Below, piece after piece: positions 24,049 to 32,662 of a stretch of DNA of 33,414 bases. The stretch spans positions 1 to 33,414 of the forward strand of contig CAZJGG010000032.1 in the NCBI GenBank assembly GCA_964545475.1, in the 5' to 3' direction. The stretch's first letter is position 1; the number at the start of each line of letters is the position of its first letter. Position numbers and translations under genes: made by a program. The DNA is from CAZJGG01 sp964545475. Lineage in GTDB: Bacteria; Bacillota; Clostridia; Lachnospirales; JAISER01. Below the pieces are notes generated by a model. That model was not told where the DNA came from, searched no databases, and saw only the letters and a program-made list of their open reading frames with translations.

Positions 24049-27000
24049 ATGACAAATATCAGATACGATAAAAAAGACATTATATATCTTTTAGTTATTA
24101 TAATAGCTGGTTTTGCAGTGCGCTTTGCCGCCGCTTCCTTTAGCGACGGATTTGAAATAGATGTAACGGATTTTAAATGCTGGAGCGATCTTATTTTTCA
24201 GCATGGTTTGTCTAATTTTTATTCACTTGATGTTTTTACAGACTATCCCCCAGGATATATGTATGTTTTATATATTATTGGTGGGATTAAAAAAACACTG
24301 GAGCTTGCTTTTGACAGCACCTCGTTTACATTATTAATCAAATTTCCTGCCATGCTGTGCGATGTTTTAACGTCGGTTTTCATTTTCTATATTGGGAAAA
24401 CTAGATTAAAGCAATTTACGGCATGGCTAATTTGTGCCGCATATCTTTTTAACCCAGCAATAATAATCAATTCCGCCATATGGGGGCAGGTAGACTCTGT
24501 TTATACAATATTTTTAATTATATCTATTTTTTATTTAACTGAAAAAAAATATTGCATAGCATATGTTCTTTTTGCTATTGCAATTCTTATAAAACCTCAA
24601 TCCCTTATTTTATCTCCAGTATATATTTATTCTGCTTTTGAATGCATAAATAATGGTAATAAGTTAAAATCCGCAGGCAAGCTTTTGCTATACGGTTTAG
24701 CAGCATTATTTACACTTTTTATAGGAATTTTACCCTTTGTAAAAGGCTTCAATTTTATGCCTATAATTAATTTATATAAAGAAACTTTGTCCTCATATCC
24801 ATATGCAACTGTAAACGCATATAACCTATACGCCGCTATCGGCGCAAACTGGGCTGATATAACAAAAAGCTTTCTTTTTACAGATTATAACACCTTTGGC
24901 ATTATAGTAATTGATGTTATAGTAATTCTATCAATTGTGCTTTTATTACGCAATAATTCCAAAAGCAATTATTTTTTTGTTGCCGGGCTTACAAATTTAT
25001 TAACATTTGTTTTTGCGGTAAAAATGCATGAAAGATATATTTTCCCTACATTGGCTCTTTTACTAATAGCTTATTGTTTTAAGCGAGACAGACGGATTTT
25101 AGCCCTTTATTTCGGGTTTTCTCTTACAACTTATATAAACTGTTCCGATGTTTTAGAAATGGCAAAAATGAATTTCTCTTTAGAGGTTTTAGAGCATAAT
25201 ATAATTCCGTTTTCAATATTAAATGTTATTTTTGCAGCTTTATTATTATTAACAGCATTTTTTGCATATAAAGGCAAAAACGAAGAAAAGGAATCAATAC
25301 AACAAGATGTTTATAATTTTAGAAAACTGCCAAAGCTTGTTAAAAAGGATTATTTATGCTGCTTAGTAATTATGGTTGTATACGGATGTATTGCGTTTTT
25401 TAATCTTGGGAATACAAAATCCCCTCAAACTATTTACAGCTTCTCTAAAGATGAATCGTTTATCGCTGATTTCGGAGAAGTGTATGAATTTGATAAAATG
25501 GCATATTTACAGGGAATTGTCCATGACCAAAACTTCAAGCTTTTGTTTTCTATAGACGGTAACGTTTGGGATGCGGGAGAGGAGCAAACAGCAAAAAACG
25601 TATTAAGCTGGCAAAATGTAGAGTTTAATATGAACGCAAGATTTATTAAAATAACTTCTCTTTCTGATAAGCTTTCCTTTTTTGAAATTGCCTTTTTATC
25701 AGACGAAAAGGTGATAACCCCGACAGAAACGGATAACGCTCTGTTTGATGAACAAAATCTTGTGCCAAAACGCCATGATTACATGAACAGCACATATTTT
25801 GACGAAATTTATTATGCAAGGACAGGTTATGAATTTGTACATTCCCTGCCGGTTTATGAATGGACACACCCACCTTTAGGCAAAGACATTATTGCCCTTG
25901 GCATAAAGCTTTTTGGCTTAACCCCTTTTGGCTGGCGGTTTATGGGGACGCTTTTCGGAGTATTAATGATTATACCCATGTATGCATTTGCCAAAAGAAT
26001 GTTAAAGCAATCTTTTTGGGCTGTTATAACAACACTTATATTTACTTTTGACTTTATGCATTTCGCCCAGACAAGGTTGACAACTATAGACACGTATATT
26101 ACAATTTTTACTTTGTGTATGTTTTATTATATGTATTTGTATATTAACACGGATTATATGGACAGCTCTTTTAAAGAGCAAATGAAGTACTTGGGGTTAA
26201 GTGGTCTTTTTATGGGTCTTGGCATAGCTTGTAAATGGCCTGGGATATACGCAGGATGCGGTCTTGCTATAATTTTCTTTATATCTGTTTATTATCGGTC
26301 TAACGAATATTTAAGCCTAAAAAAAGAAGGATGTAGTTATCTGCCGGAATATCCTAATCAATTGGCTAATACAATTTGTTTATGCGTTTTGTTTTTTGTG
26401 CTTATACCTGCTATAATTTACGGGTTGTCCTATATACCGTTTTTAAAAGTTCCGGGGCAAAACGGTATTGCAACAATAATTAAAAACCAGACTGATATGT
26501 ATGGCTATCATTCTAACCTTGTTTCCACACACCCTTATGAATCCCAGTGGTGGTCTTGGCCTTTAAATATTCGCCCGATTTTTTACTATGTATATAATTT
26601 GGAGGGTAATATAAAGCAAGGCATTTCTTCCTTTGGAAACCCGGCTGTATGGTGGGGTGGGGTAGTTGGAATAGTATACTGTTTTTACCGTTTTCTTTGC
26701 AAAAACGACAAAACAGCATCATTTTTAATTATTGCGTTTTTGGCTCAATATTTACCTTGGGTTTTAGTGCCTAGGACAACATATATTTATCACTATTTCC
26801 CAAGTGTGCCTTTTATTGTTTTAATGCTAGTTTATTTTATGAAAAATGAACTTTGCAGGAAATCCTTAAAACCGGCATATATTTATGTTGCTGTTGTTAT
26901 TGTGCTTTTTGTCGCATTTTACCCAGTTTTAAGTGGAATGCCTATTTCAGTAGACTATGTTAAGTTTTTAAGATGGCTGCCAACTTGGCAACTAATATAA
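24049..27000 (+). CDS. Fused GT-C protein: N-terminal mannosyltransferase-like half, beta-sandwich-like insert, C-terminal PMT half
   Basis: 983-aa polytopic protein that looks like two GT-C glycosyltransferases in one chain. The first half (about 1-435, ~10 membrane segments) has the GT-C pattern: VTDFKCWSD after helix 1 and DYPPGYMYVLY. A soluble part (about 456-570) with YSFSKDESFIADFGE, FSIDGNVWDAG and ARFIKITS resembles an F5/8-type-C (discoidin) domain. The second half (about 575-983) is a protein O-mannosyltransferase (PMT_2/GT39) domain with EWTHPPLGKDIIALGIKLFG, LTTIDTY and a TM-rich end. It should use polyprenyl-phosphate sugars and modify exported proteins or glycans outside the membrane. 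The next genes make and flip such lipid-linked sugars, which fits. Ribosome binding site is AGGAGAAG. The substrate sugar is unknown. Confidence 0.82.
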   Translation: MTNIRYDKKDIIYLLVIIIAGFAVRFAAASFSDGFEIDVTDFKCWSDLIFQHGLSNFYSLDVFTDYPPGYMYVLYIIGGIKKTLELAFDSTSFTLLIKFPAMLCDVLTSVFIFYIGKTRLKQFTAWLICAAYLFNPAIIINSAIWGQVDSVYTIFLIISIFYLTEKKYCIAYVLFAIAILIKPQSLILSPVYIYSAFECINNGNKLKSAGKLLLYGLAALFTLFIGILPFVKGFNFMPIINLYKETLSSYPYATVNAYNLYAAIGANWADITKSFLFTDYNTFGIIVIDVIVILSIVLLLRNNSKSNYFFVAGLTNLLTFVFAVKMHERYIFPTLALLLIAYCFKRDRRILALYFGFSLTTYINCSDVLEMAKMNFSLEVLEHNIIPFSILNVIFAALLLLTAFFAYKGKNEEKESIQQDVYNFRKLPKLVKKDYLCCLVIMVVYGCIAFFNLGNTKSPQTIYSFSKDESFIADFGEVYEFDKMAYLQGIVHDQNFKLLFSIDGNVWDAGEEQTAKNVLSWQNVEFNMNARFIKITSLSDKLSFFEIAFLSDEKVITPTETDNALFDEQNLVPKRHDYMNSTYFDEIYYARTGYEFVHSLPVYEWTHPPLGKDIIALGIKLFGLTPFGWRFMGTLFGVLMIIPMYAFAKRMLKQSFWAVITTLIFTFDFMHFAQTRLTTIDTYITIFTLCMFYYMYLYINTDYMDSSFKEQMKYLGLSGLFMGLGIACKWPGIYAGCGLAIIFFISVYYRSNEYLSLKKEGCSYLPEYPNQLANTICLCVLFFVLIPAIIYGLSYIPFLKVPGQNGIATIIKNQTDMYGYHSNLVSTHPYESQWWSWPLNIRPIFYYVYNLEGNIKQGISSFGNPAVWWGGVVGIVYCFYRFLCKNDKTASFLIIAFLAQYLPWVLVPRTTYIYHYFPSVPFIVLMLVYFMKNELCRKSLKPAYIYVAVVIVLFVAFYPVLSGMPISVDYVKFLRWLPTWQLI

Positions 27001-27001
27001 C

Positions 27002-27061
27002 ATGAGAATTGCTCCGCAATTAATCCGCTAAAGCGGCTTTTCGACTTCGTCGAACTCACGT
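27002..27061 (-). repeat. Palindromic repeat, copy B (60 bp)
   Basis: The reverse complement matches positions 2318-2377 of copy A at 58 of 60 bases. It keeps the hairpins AATTGC-TCC-GCAATT and TTCGAC-TTC-GTCGAA; the middle one is partly lost. It is flanked by the direct repeat TAATATAAC (26993-27001 and 27062-27070), evidence of insertion with target duplication. It lies immediately after the TAA of the PMT gene and before the ribosome binding site of the next gene, so it is inside an operon without breaking a frame. Confidence 0.82.
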
Positions 27062-27089
27062 TAATATAACCCATTTTCCGGAGGTTTTT

Positions 27090-28037
27090 ATGAAACCTGT
27101 TTTATCAGTGATTGTTCCAGTATATAACGAAGAGGCTGTAATAAACGAATCTTATAAAAGGCTTACTGACACTCTGAAAAATTTAGAAACAACTTACGAG
27201 CTTATTTTTATTAACGATGGAAGCAGAGATAAATCTGCTATCCATATAAACGATATAATAAAAAAAGACAGAAATGTCCGTTTATTAAATTTTTCAAGAA
27301 ATTTCGGTCATCAGGCCGCTATAACTGCAGGCATGGAATACGCCAGAGGAGACGCCATTGTTATTATTGACGCCGACTTACAAGACCCGCCGGAAATAAT
27401 ACCTGAAATGATGAAGCTTTGGAAAGAGGGGAACGATGTTGTTTACGGCAAGCGTTTAAAACGAAAAGGGGAAACCCTTTTTAAAAAAATTACTGCATCT
27501 ATATACTATAGAATTTTAAAATCTATGACAAGTTTTGAAATTCCATTAGACACAGGGGATTTTCGGCTTATTGACAGAAAAGTAAACGAGGCTATGAAAA
27601 GCCTGCCGGAACGAAGCAGATATGTAAGAGGGCTGATTAGCTGGGTTGGCTTCAAGCAAACCGCTGTTGAATATGTTAGAGACGAAAGGTTCGCCGGGGA
27701 AACAAAATATCCACTTAAAAAAATGATAAAGTTCGCTGTAGACGGAATTTGCGCTTTTTCGTATAAACCTTTAAAACTAGCCACTTACTTAGGGCTTATA
27801 ATTTCAGCTATAAGCTTTATTTATCTTGTAGTAGTTTTATATCAAAAGTTGTTTACAAACTCAACTGTTGAAGGATGGGCTTCTATTATAGCGATTGTGT
27901 TGTTAACACAAGGCATTGTTTTAATAGTCCTTGGGCTTATGGGGGAATATATCGGCCGTATTTTTGACGAAATGAAGCACCGCCCAATATATATTGTTAA
28001 AGAGGCGTTGGGATATGAAAACGATAATAATCAATAA
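27090..28037 (+). CDS. Polyprenyl-phosphate glycosyltransferase (GtrB/DPM1-like GT2)
   Basis: 315-aa GT2 enzyme that moves a sugar from a nucleotide donor to undecaprenyl phosphate on the inner face of the membrane. The GT-A domain is at about 1-215: LSVIVPVYNEEAVI, INDGSRDKS, FSRNFGHQAAITAG, IDADLQDPPE with the metal-binding Asp residues, DTGDFRLIDRKV and YVRGLISWVGFKQ. Two C-terminal membrane helices follow (about 232-253 and 268-290). Typical length for the GtrB group. Strong CCGGAGG site. Its stop overlaps the next gene, a GtrA-like protein, and it follows the PMT gene: donor synthesis, flipping and transfer are thus in one operon. Confidence 0.88.
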   Translation: MKPVLSVIVPVYNEEAVINESYKRLTDTLKNLETTYELIFINDGSRDKSAIHINDIIKKDRNVRLLNFSRNFGHQAAITAGMEYARGDAIVIIDADLQDPPEIIPEMMKLWKEGNDVVYGKRLKRKGETLFKKITASIYYRILKSMTSFEIPLDTGDFRLIDRKVNEAMKSLPERSRYVRGLISWVGFKQTAVEYVRDERFAGETKYPLKKMIKFAVDGICAFSYKPLKLATYLGLIISAISFIYLVVVLYQKLFTNSTVEGWASIIAIVLLTQGIVLIVLGLMGEYIGRIFDEMKHRPIYIVKEALGYENDNNQ

Positions 28038-28428
28038 CATAAAAAAATACAAAGAAACGGTTTTTTACTTAATTTTCGGGGTTTTAACAACGTTAATCAG
28101 TATAGCCGTTTTTATGCTTTTATGCGATTTTGGGTTAAAAGCAACAATAGCAAACACAATAGCCACTGTAATAGCTGTTGTGTTTGCCTTTGTTACAAAT
28201 AAAATATATGTTTTTGAATCTAAAAATTTTGCAATGAAAGCTGTTATTAACGAATTTTTAAAATTTACTCTTTCCCGATTTGCAACTTATTTAATAGAGA
28301 CGGCAATTTTATTTGTTTTTGTAGATACGCTAAATTATAACAGCACGTATTTGAAAATACTTACTTCAATATTAATTATAATACTTAATTATATATTAAG
28401 CAAAAAGGCTGTTTTTACTCAAAAATAG
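28015..28428 (+). CDS. GtrA family membrane protein
   Basis: 137-aa protein with four membrane helices of the GtrA/DPMS family, thought to help flip polyprenyl-phosphate sugars. Recognised by YLIFGVLTTLISIAVFMLL at the start, ATVIAVVFAFVTNKIYVFES in the middle and ILNYILSKKAVFTQK at the end. The ATG at 28015 with GAGG before it is preferred; an upstream TTG at 27994 has no ribosome binding site. It overlaps the GT2 gene by 23 bp, so translation is coupled. It ends only 4 bp before the convergent GH18 gene, with no hairpin terminator visible between. Confidence 0.87.
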   Translation: MKTIIINNIKKYKETVFYLIFGVLTTLISIAVFMLLCDFGLKATIANTIATVIAVVFAFVTNKIYVFESKNFAMKAVINEFLKFTLSRFATYLIETAILFVFVDTLNYNSTYLKILTSILIIILNYILSKKAVFTQK

Positions 28429-28432
28429 CTTT

Positions 28433-29545
28433 TTATCCCTTTGAAATATTAAACATTGAGTTTAGCAAAGAATAAAATTGAGGAAAACGCCAGTTAATAG
28501 TCCAAATGCTTATTCCTGCTAAATGGTAAATAGGAATTAAGCTAAGCTTTGCCCTCATGCTTCTAACATCCTCAAACCAAACGTCATGCCTTTGGTTACC
28601 TTCTGTGTAGTAAGTAAAAAATGGGCTAAGAGATGCGTTGTCGAAAACAATTTCCGCTTTATGCTCTCTTGCAAGCTCTATAGCGTGGTAACTGCTAATG
28701 GTTTTTGCACAGTTTCCTTGGATATATGGGGTTTCCCATTGATACCCATAATTTGCAAGCCCAATTAAAACATTTTTCATATTGGTTTCAGTTTGCGTAA
28801 ATTCTAAAACCTTTTTCATGTCCGAAACGGGGGAAACTGGAGCCGGAGGTTTACAGCTTCCCCCCCTCATATAGCCTTGAACAGTCATAAAATCAGCAAT
28901 TGTGCCTATATAGTTTATATCAATATATGATGTTGCGTTTTGCCAAACCGGGGGCAAATCAATTGTAATAAAAAATCCCTCGTGGTGCAAAGCTATTTTA
29001 ACCTTCTCAAAAAAAGCGTTAAAAGCATCTTTATCGGACATATTCATGTTTTCAAAATCTATGCAAAGCCCTGCAAACTCATTCTCTCTTATATATTTTA
29101 ATATATTTCTCATAAAATTATCATAAACTTTAGGGTCGCTAACAATCATATGGGATATGTCCGGGTTAAAACTGAAAGCTTCCATATTAGTTACTACAAG
29201 AACAGGAAAAACGTTATATTCTTTGCAGACCTTAACAAGGTGGGAAACATCAGAAGTGGAAATGTTCCCTTCAGAATCAACGCTGCAAGAATAAATGCTC
29301 AAATATGTAAGGCTTGGCATAATGTCTTTTATGTAATCCATATTAATTTCAGGAAGCACATAACCGTTAACCTCTATAGTTCCCATTTTTTCTGTATTTC
29401 CAACATTAACTATTATAGTCTGCCCAATAGCAAGAGGTCTATCAAGAGATATGCCGTTAAGCTCTGCGATTTTTACATAATTAACGCCGTACATTTTGGC
29501 AATTGTATATAAGCTTTCGCCTTTTTTTACAATATGAATAACCAT
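28433..29545 (-). CDS. LysM - GH18 hydrolase, YaaH/SleL-like
   Basis: 370 aa: one LysM domain (about residues 2-48: IHIVKKGESLYTIAKMYGV, LNGISLDRPLAIGQ) and a GH18 barrel (about 55-365). The GH18 catalytic motif reads AGLCIDFEN with Asp163 and Glu165; the first acidic residues of the classic DxxDxDxE are not kept, as usual in YaaH/SleL-like cortex-lytic enzymes. Tyr-rich VLIGLANYGYQWE and ISIWTINWRFPQF fit the barrel end. There is no signal peptide, which suits a spore-coat or cortex enzyme made in the mother cell. It probably cleaves N-acetylglucosaminyl bonds of spore cortex fragments, which would mean the organism forms spores (inference). Paralogues usually carry two LysM repeats; here only one. 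Confidence 0.85.
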   Translation of the reverse strand: MVIHIVKKGESLYTIAKMYGVNYVKIAELNGISLDRPLAIGQTIIVNVGNTEKMGTIEVNGYVLPEINMDYIKDIMPSLTYLSIYSCSVDSEGNISTSDVSHLVKVCKEYNVFPVLVVTNMEAFSFNPDISHMIVSDPKVYDNFMRNILKYIRENEFAGLCIDFENMNMSDKDAFNAFFEKVKIALHHEGFFITIDLPPVWQNATSYIDINYIGTIADFMTVQGYMRGGSCKPPAPVSPVSDMKKVLEFTQTETNMKNVLIGLANYGYQWETPYIQGNCAKTISSYHAIELAREHKAEIVFDNASLSPFFTYYTEGNQRHDVWFEDVRSMRAKLSLIPIYHLAGISIWTINWRFPQFYSLLNSMFNISKG

Positions 29546-29605
29546 TTTTTCACGACCTTTATTTTTATTATCAGTCTATGCAAAAATGGTTTATTCATTG
29601 CTTAA

Positions 29606-30253
29606 TTATATTAACTTAAACTGCTTAACAATAAAACGTGCTATTAAAGAGGCAACAACAGCCATATCTTCTGTTGGCAAATAGTTTTTAGCACTTTCAG
29701 AAAAAAGTATGTTAGCAGAACCTTCTATTTCAGAATCCGCAAGCCAAATTTGCACAGTTATTGGAAAATTTGGTGCGAAGTTAAAAACAGCTTGAACGTC
29801 AGCACTGCTTTTTTCAATTTTACCTCCAAGCATTTCGCATATTTTAACAGTATCGCTTTGTGGCTTTCTGCTAACTATGGCTGAAAGCATATTTACTGAG
29901 CGGTTTTTGAAAGGTGTTTCGTATGCATTGCCGCCGGGCATTTGCCTGAAATGGGCTAATTTTTCCGAAACTGGCGAACCGTTTGCATTGGCAAGGTAAT
30001 GAAGCGCAGAAATCCGCCATTCAAGAAGAGGGAGTTCATTTGTTTCTGCAAACCTAACATCACATTCAGGTAATTTAACATTAAGCTTTTGCCCGAAGCT
30101 TTCAAACGATATAATATTAGTGCTTTCGTCATAACTAACTCCGGCAAGCTTGGCAATTTCGGCAGGCCCTTTTTTATTAACAGCATCTTTTGCAAAATTA
30201 AAAGCCGGTGTATAATTGCCCATTTCTTCTTTACCAATCATATAAGGAAACAT
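29606..30253 (-). CDS. DUF3786 protein
   Basis: About 215 aa, soluble, of the DUF3786 family as far as I recognise it (PITVQIWLADSEIEGSANIL-like middle and YLPTEDMAVVASLI near the end are characteristic). Function unknown. The first ATG (30262) overlaps the stop of the upstream gene (ATGA) but sits directly on the Shine-Dalgarno; the ATG at 30253 has GAAAGG at good distance and is chosen. Co-transcribed with the FAD oxidoreductase upstream. Family members in anaerobes are often found near corrinoid or redox enzymes, from memory, so a redox accessory role is possible. Confidence 0.75.
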   Translation of the reverse strand: MFPYMIGKEEMGNYTPAFNFAKDAVNKKGPAEIAKLAGVSYDESTNIISFESFGQKLNVKLPECDVRFAETNELPLLEWRISALHYLANANGSPVSEKLAHFRQMPGGNAYETPFKNRSVNMLSAIVSRKPQSDTVKICEMLGGKIEKSSADVQAVFNFAPNFPITVQIWLADSEIEGSANILFSESAKNYLPTEDMAVVASLIARFIVKQFKLI

Positions 30254-30258
30254 TAAAT

Positions 30259-31572
30259 TCATCCTTTCAAGGCTTTTGCAAATACTCCTGCGGCATTTGC
30301 GGCTTCAACCCGTTTTTGTATTTTATCTATATCAGTTGTATATAAATCAAGACTTAGCATTCTGTCAAAGTAAACAGAGCCGGAAAACGTATATTTTTTT
30401 GATAACCCTTCTTTTGTAAGCATTTGTTTGTTTACATAGGCGATAGCATCGCCGCATACTAGGCTTTCGGGTATTATGTATGGCTCAATGCCAAGGGCGT
30501 GCCTAGCGGCATTATGCCCTGCAAGAGTTCCCGTAACTATAGCCTCTGTGTGCCCAACTAGAAGCCCGGCTTTTTCTCCTGCGCAGAACAGATTATTAAC
30601 TCCATCTACTTTAAGAGCATTATCTCTTGGGCACATTGCGAAATACCGCATTGAGTTCCCGATTCCACCAGAATAGGGGTCTTCAAAGCGAACATTAGTA
30701 AACCCGGGAATTTGCTTTAAAATGTCTAACGGATAATAGGAAGTCATCATTTTAGCGTGCCCGGTATCTAGTAAAACTAAATTTTCGTTAAATTCTTTAA
30801 GGGCATATTGTTGACATGCCTTTTTTAAAAGCGAGTCCGTGCCTTTTTGAAGGCTATCTGGTATGGGAACTACGCATACCCCGTCTTTATTAAGCTTATC
30901 AATAATATGGCTGGATAGAGATTCTTTTAGAAGCTTACATGAACCACTCATAGCCCCTAAAGTTCCGTCTTCTTTTTCCGCCGCAATCTCCTTAACCCCG
31001 GCTTTTGCCGCAAGGCTTATGCGTGAGCCGAAAGTTGGACAGCGATAAATACACATAGCGCAACCGTTTCCGTATTTTATGCAGTTGTTTTGAGGCCCGG
31101 CTGTGCCGGTAGTGTCTATAAAAGCTTCTCCGGGAATTTCTATAGTTTCTCCTTCACCAAAATGTTCTGCAAAAACTTTTTTAATTTCGCCGTCTATAAT
31201 TTCAACATTATTTACTCTTGTCTTTAAGTGAATTTCTACCCCAATGCTTAAGAGAAAATCTCTTACAGACGGCTCAATTAAAGCAATATCGTATAAATCC
31301 GCTGTTTTATGCCCAGGAAATTCAATGTTTTTATGCCTTAAGTTATGTGAAATAAGGTCAAATATATCTCCGCCGCCCATGGCGGACATTTCCTCTGATG
31401 CTGTAAAGCGCCCGTTGTTTCTCATTATTCCGCCGACTAAGCCAGTTCCTAAAAGCATGTCGGATCTTTCGCACAAAACAACACTTAAACCAGCTTTTTT
31501 TGCCGCTGCTGCTGCGCTTACGCCTGCCCAGCCTCCGCCTGCAATAACAATGGTTTTGCTTTTTCCATTCAC
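30259..31572 (-). CDS. FAD-dependent oxidoreductase
   Basis: Flavoprotein of about 437 aa of the FAD_oxidored type. The dinucleotide motif GGGWAGVSAAAAAKKAG is at the N-terminus and the second FAD contact VNNLFCAGEKAGLLVGHTEA near residue 345. A Cys-rich loop YGNGCAMCIYRC (three Cys in CxxCxxxC) lies near residue 180 and could hold a metal or an Fe-S cluster. The start at GTG 31572, 6 nt after AAGGTG, is better than the GTG at 31581, which has no clear ribosome binding site. No signal peptide of the Tat kind. Substrate unknown. It is the first gene of an operon with the DUF3786 gene, divergent from ridA. Confidence 0.8.
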   Translation of the reverse strand: MNGKSKTIVIAGGGWAGVSAAAAAKKAGLSVVLCERSDMLLGTGLVGGIMRNNGRFTASEEMSAMGGGDIFDLISHNLRHKNIEFPGHKTADLYDIALIEPSVRDFLLSIGVEIHLKTRVNNVEIIDGEIKKVFAEHFGEGETIEIPGEAFIDTTGTAGPQNNCIKYGNGCAMCIYRCPTFGSRISLAAKAGVKEIAAEKEDGTLGAMSGSCKLLKESLSSHIIDKLNKDGVCVVPIPDSLQKGTDSLLKKACQQYALKEFNENLVLLDTGHAKMMTSYYPLDILKQIPGFTNVRFEDPYSGGIGNSMRYFAMCPRDNALKVDGVNNLFCAGEKAGLLVGHTEAIVTGTLAGHNAARHALGIEPYIIPESLVCGDAIAYVNKQMLTKEGLSKKYTFSGSVYFDRMLSLDLYTTDIDKIQKRVEAANAAGVFAKALKG

Positions 31573-31582
31573 TTGAAACACC

Positions 31583-31611
31583 TTGCTTTCTTTATTACAT
31601 AGTGATATAAT
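31583..31611 (+). promoter_or_regulatory. Promoter of ridA
   Basis: TTGCTT, 17 nt, TATAAT, 27 nt before the ridA start, in the 66-bp divergent gap with the FAD oxidoreductase gene. Confidence 0.65.
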
Positions 31612-31638
31612 CTATAAAAATTATAATGGAGGTAAAGT

Positions 31639-32019
31639 ATGGAAGTAAAAGTTGTTAGTACAAAAAATGCACCGGAAGCTATCGGCCCTTATTCACAAGG
31701 TATTATTTTAGATAAAATAGTGTTCTTTTCTGGTCAAATTCCTATTGATCCCAGCACCGGAAATTTTGTAGAAGGCGGTATTGAAGAACAGACACATCAA
31801 GTATTTAAAAACATTAAAGCTCTTTTAGAATCTCAGGGGCTTACATTATCAAATGTTGTGAAAACTACAGTTTTTATGACAAACTTAGGTGATTTTGCAA
31901 AAATGAACGAAATTTATGCATCATATTTTTCAGGAAATTATCCTGCAAGATCAACTGTTCAAGTTACTGCGCTTCCTAAAGGTGCGCAAGTGGAAATTGA
32001 AGTTATAGCACATTTATAA
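31639..32019 (+). CDS. ridA: RidA family enamine/imine deaminase
   Basis: 126-aa RidA/YjgF protein, which hydrolyses reactive 2-aminoacrylate and related enamines made by PLP enzymes. Signature: APEAIGPYSQGI, FFSGQIPIDPSTG, VVKTTVFMTNLGDFAKMNEIY, and NYPARSTVQVTALPKGAQVEIE with the carboxylate-binding Arg and the conserved Glu at the end. Full length. Ribosome binding site TGGAGG. It has its own promoter and terminator; lysine fermentation and the aminotransferase nearby are possible sources of its substrates, but there is no operon link. Confidence 0.94.
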   Translation: MEVKVVSTKNAPEAIGPYSQGIILDKIVFFSGQIPIDPSTGNFVEGGIEEQTHQVFKNIKALLESQGLTLSNVVKTTVFMTNLGDFAKMNEIYASYFSGNYPARSTVQVTALPKGAQVEIEVIAHL

Positions 32020-32034
32020 TTATTATTAAGTGGG

Positions 32035-32200
32035 GTTAATGCCAGTAACATCAATTTAAGGAAAGTATCCCCGTGTCTATCAGTAGGGGACTGCATCCTC
32101 GACGTCCCGAATCACTTGCATCTATAGGCTTCGGGCCGTCGGGGACGCCAGCCCCTACAAGATTATCGGAATAAGTTGATGATTTGAGGTTAATACCTCT
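32035..32200. repeat. GC-richer palindromic intergenic repeat
   Basis: The core (32083-32158) is an almost perfect 76-bp palindrome: GTAGGGG...CAG and the inner CGACG/CGTCG and CCCGAA/TTCGGG pair. Outside it CATCAA (32049) and TTGATG (32175), and GGGGTTAATGCC and GAGGTTAATACC, lie in inverted or direct repetition, so the unit may be about 165 bp. Its GC content is clearly higher than that of the flanks. Similar GTAGGGGCTGGCGTCCCCG palindromes occur as dispersed repeats in Clostridia, from memory. No coding potential. Confidence 0.7.
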
Positions 32201-32208
32201 TTTTTTTA
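32186..32208 (+). terminator. Terminator after ridA / repeat
   Basis: GAGGT-TAAT-ACCTC followed by a run of eight to nine T. The stem is only 5 bp, but the T-run is long; it may be the 3' end of the repeat serving as the ridA terminator. Confidence 0.6.
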
Positions 32209-32215
32209 TATAAAC

Positions 32216-32246
32216 AAAAACCCCCAAAAAAATTGGAGGGTTTTTA
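32216..32246 (-). terminator. Terminator of rplM-rpsI
   Basis: On the minus strand AAAAACCCTCC pairs with GGGGGTTTTT across an A/T loop, 4 nt after the rpsI stop codon. Confidence 0.85.
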
Positions 32247-32249
32247 ATA

Positions 32250-32642
32250 TTATCTCTTGGAGAACTGTGGTGCGCGTCTTGCGCCTTTTAAGCCGTATTT
32301 CTTTCTTTCTTTCATTCTTGGGTCTCTTGTTAAAAAGCCTGCTTTTTTAAGAGCCGGGCGCAAATCTGCGTCTGCTTCCAAAAGCGCACGGGAAATGCCG
32401 TGTCTTATAGCGCCTGCCTGACCTGTAAATCCACCGCCGAAAACGTTAACTTTAACGTCGAATTTGGAAGTCATACCAGTAAGCTCGAGAGGCTGTCTAA
32501 TTATTAATTTAAGTGTTTCAAGACTGAAATAGTCGTCAATATCTCTTTTATTAACAGTAATTTTTCCGTTTCCGGGAACTAAGTATACCCTTGCTACGGA
32601 AGATTTACGTCTGCCTGTTCCATAATAACTTGCTGCTGCCAT
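32250..32642 (-). CDS. rpsI: 30S ribosomal protein S9 (uS9)
   Basis: 130-aa small-subunit protein. YYGTGRRKSSVARVYLVPG and TVNKRDIDDYF at the N-terminus, GGGFTGQAGAIRHGISRALL in the middle and the basic end RRAPQFSKR are diagnostic; the C-terminal tail reaches the P-site tRNA. Full length. The AGGAGG site is 8 nt upstream, 20 bp after rplM, the usual bacterial order. Confidence 0.98.
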   Translation of the reverse strand: MAAASYYGTGRRKSSVARVYLVPGNGKITVNKRDIDDYFSLETLKLIIRQPLELTGMTSKFDVKVNVFGGGFTGQAGAIRHGISRALLEADADLRPALKKAGFLTRDPRMKERKKYGLKGARRAPQFSKR

Positions 32643-32662
32643 TAATTAACCTCCTCCCAATC

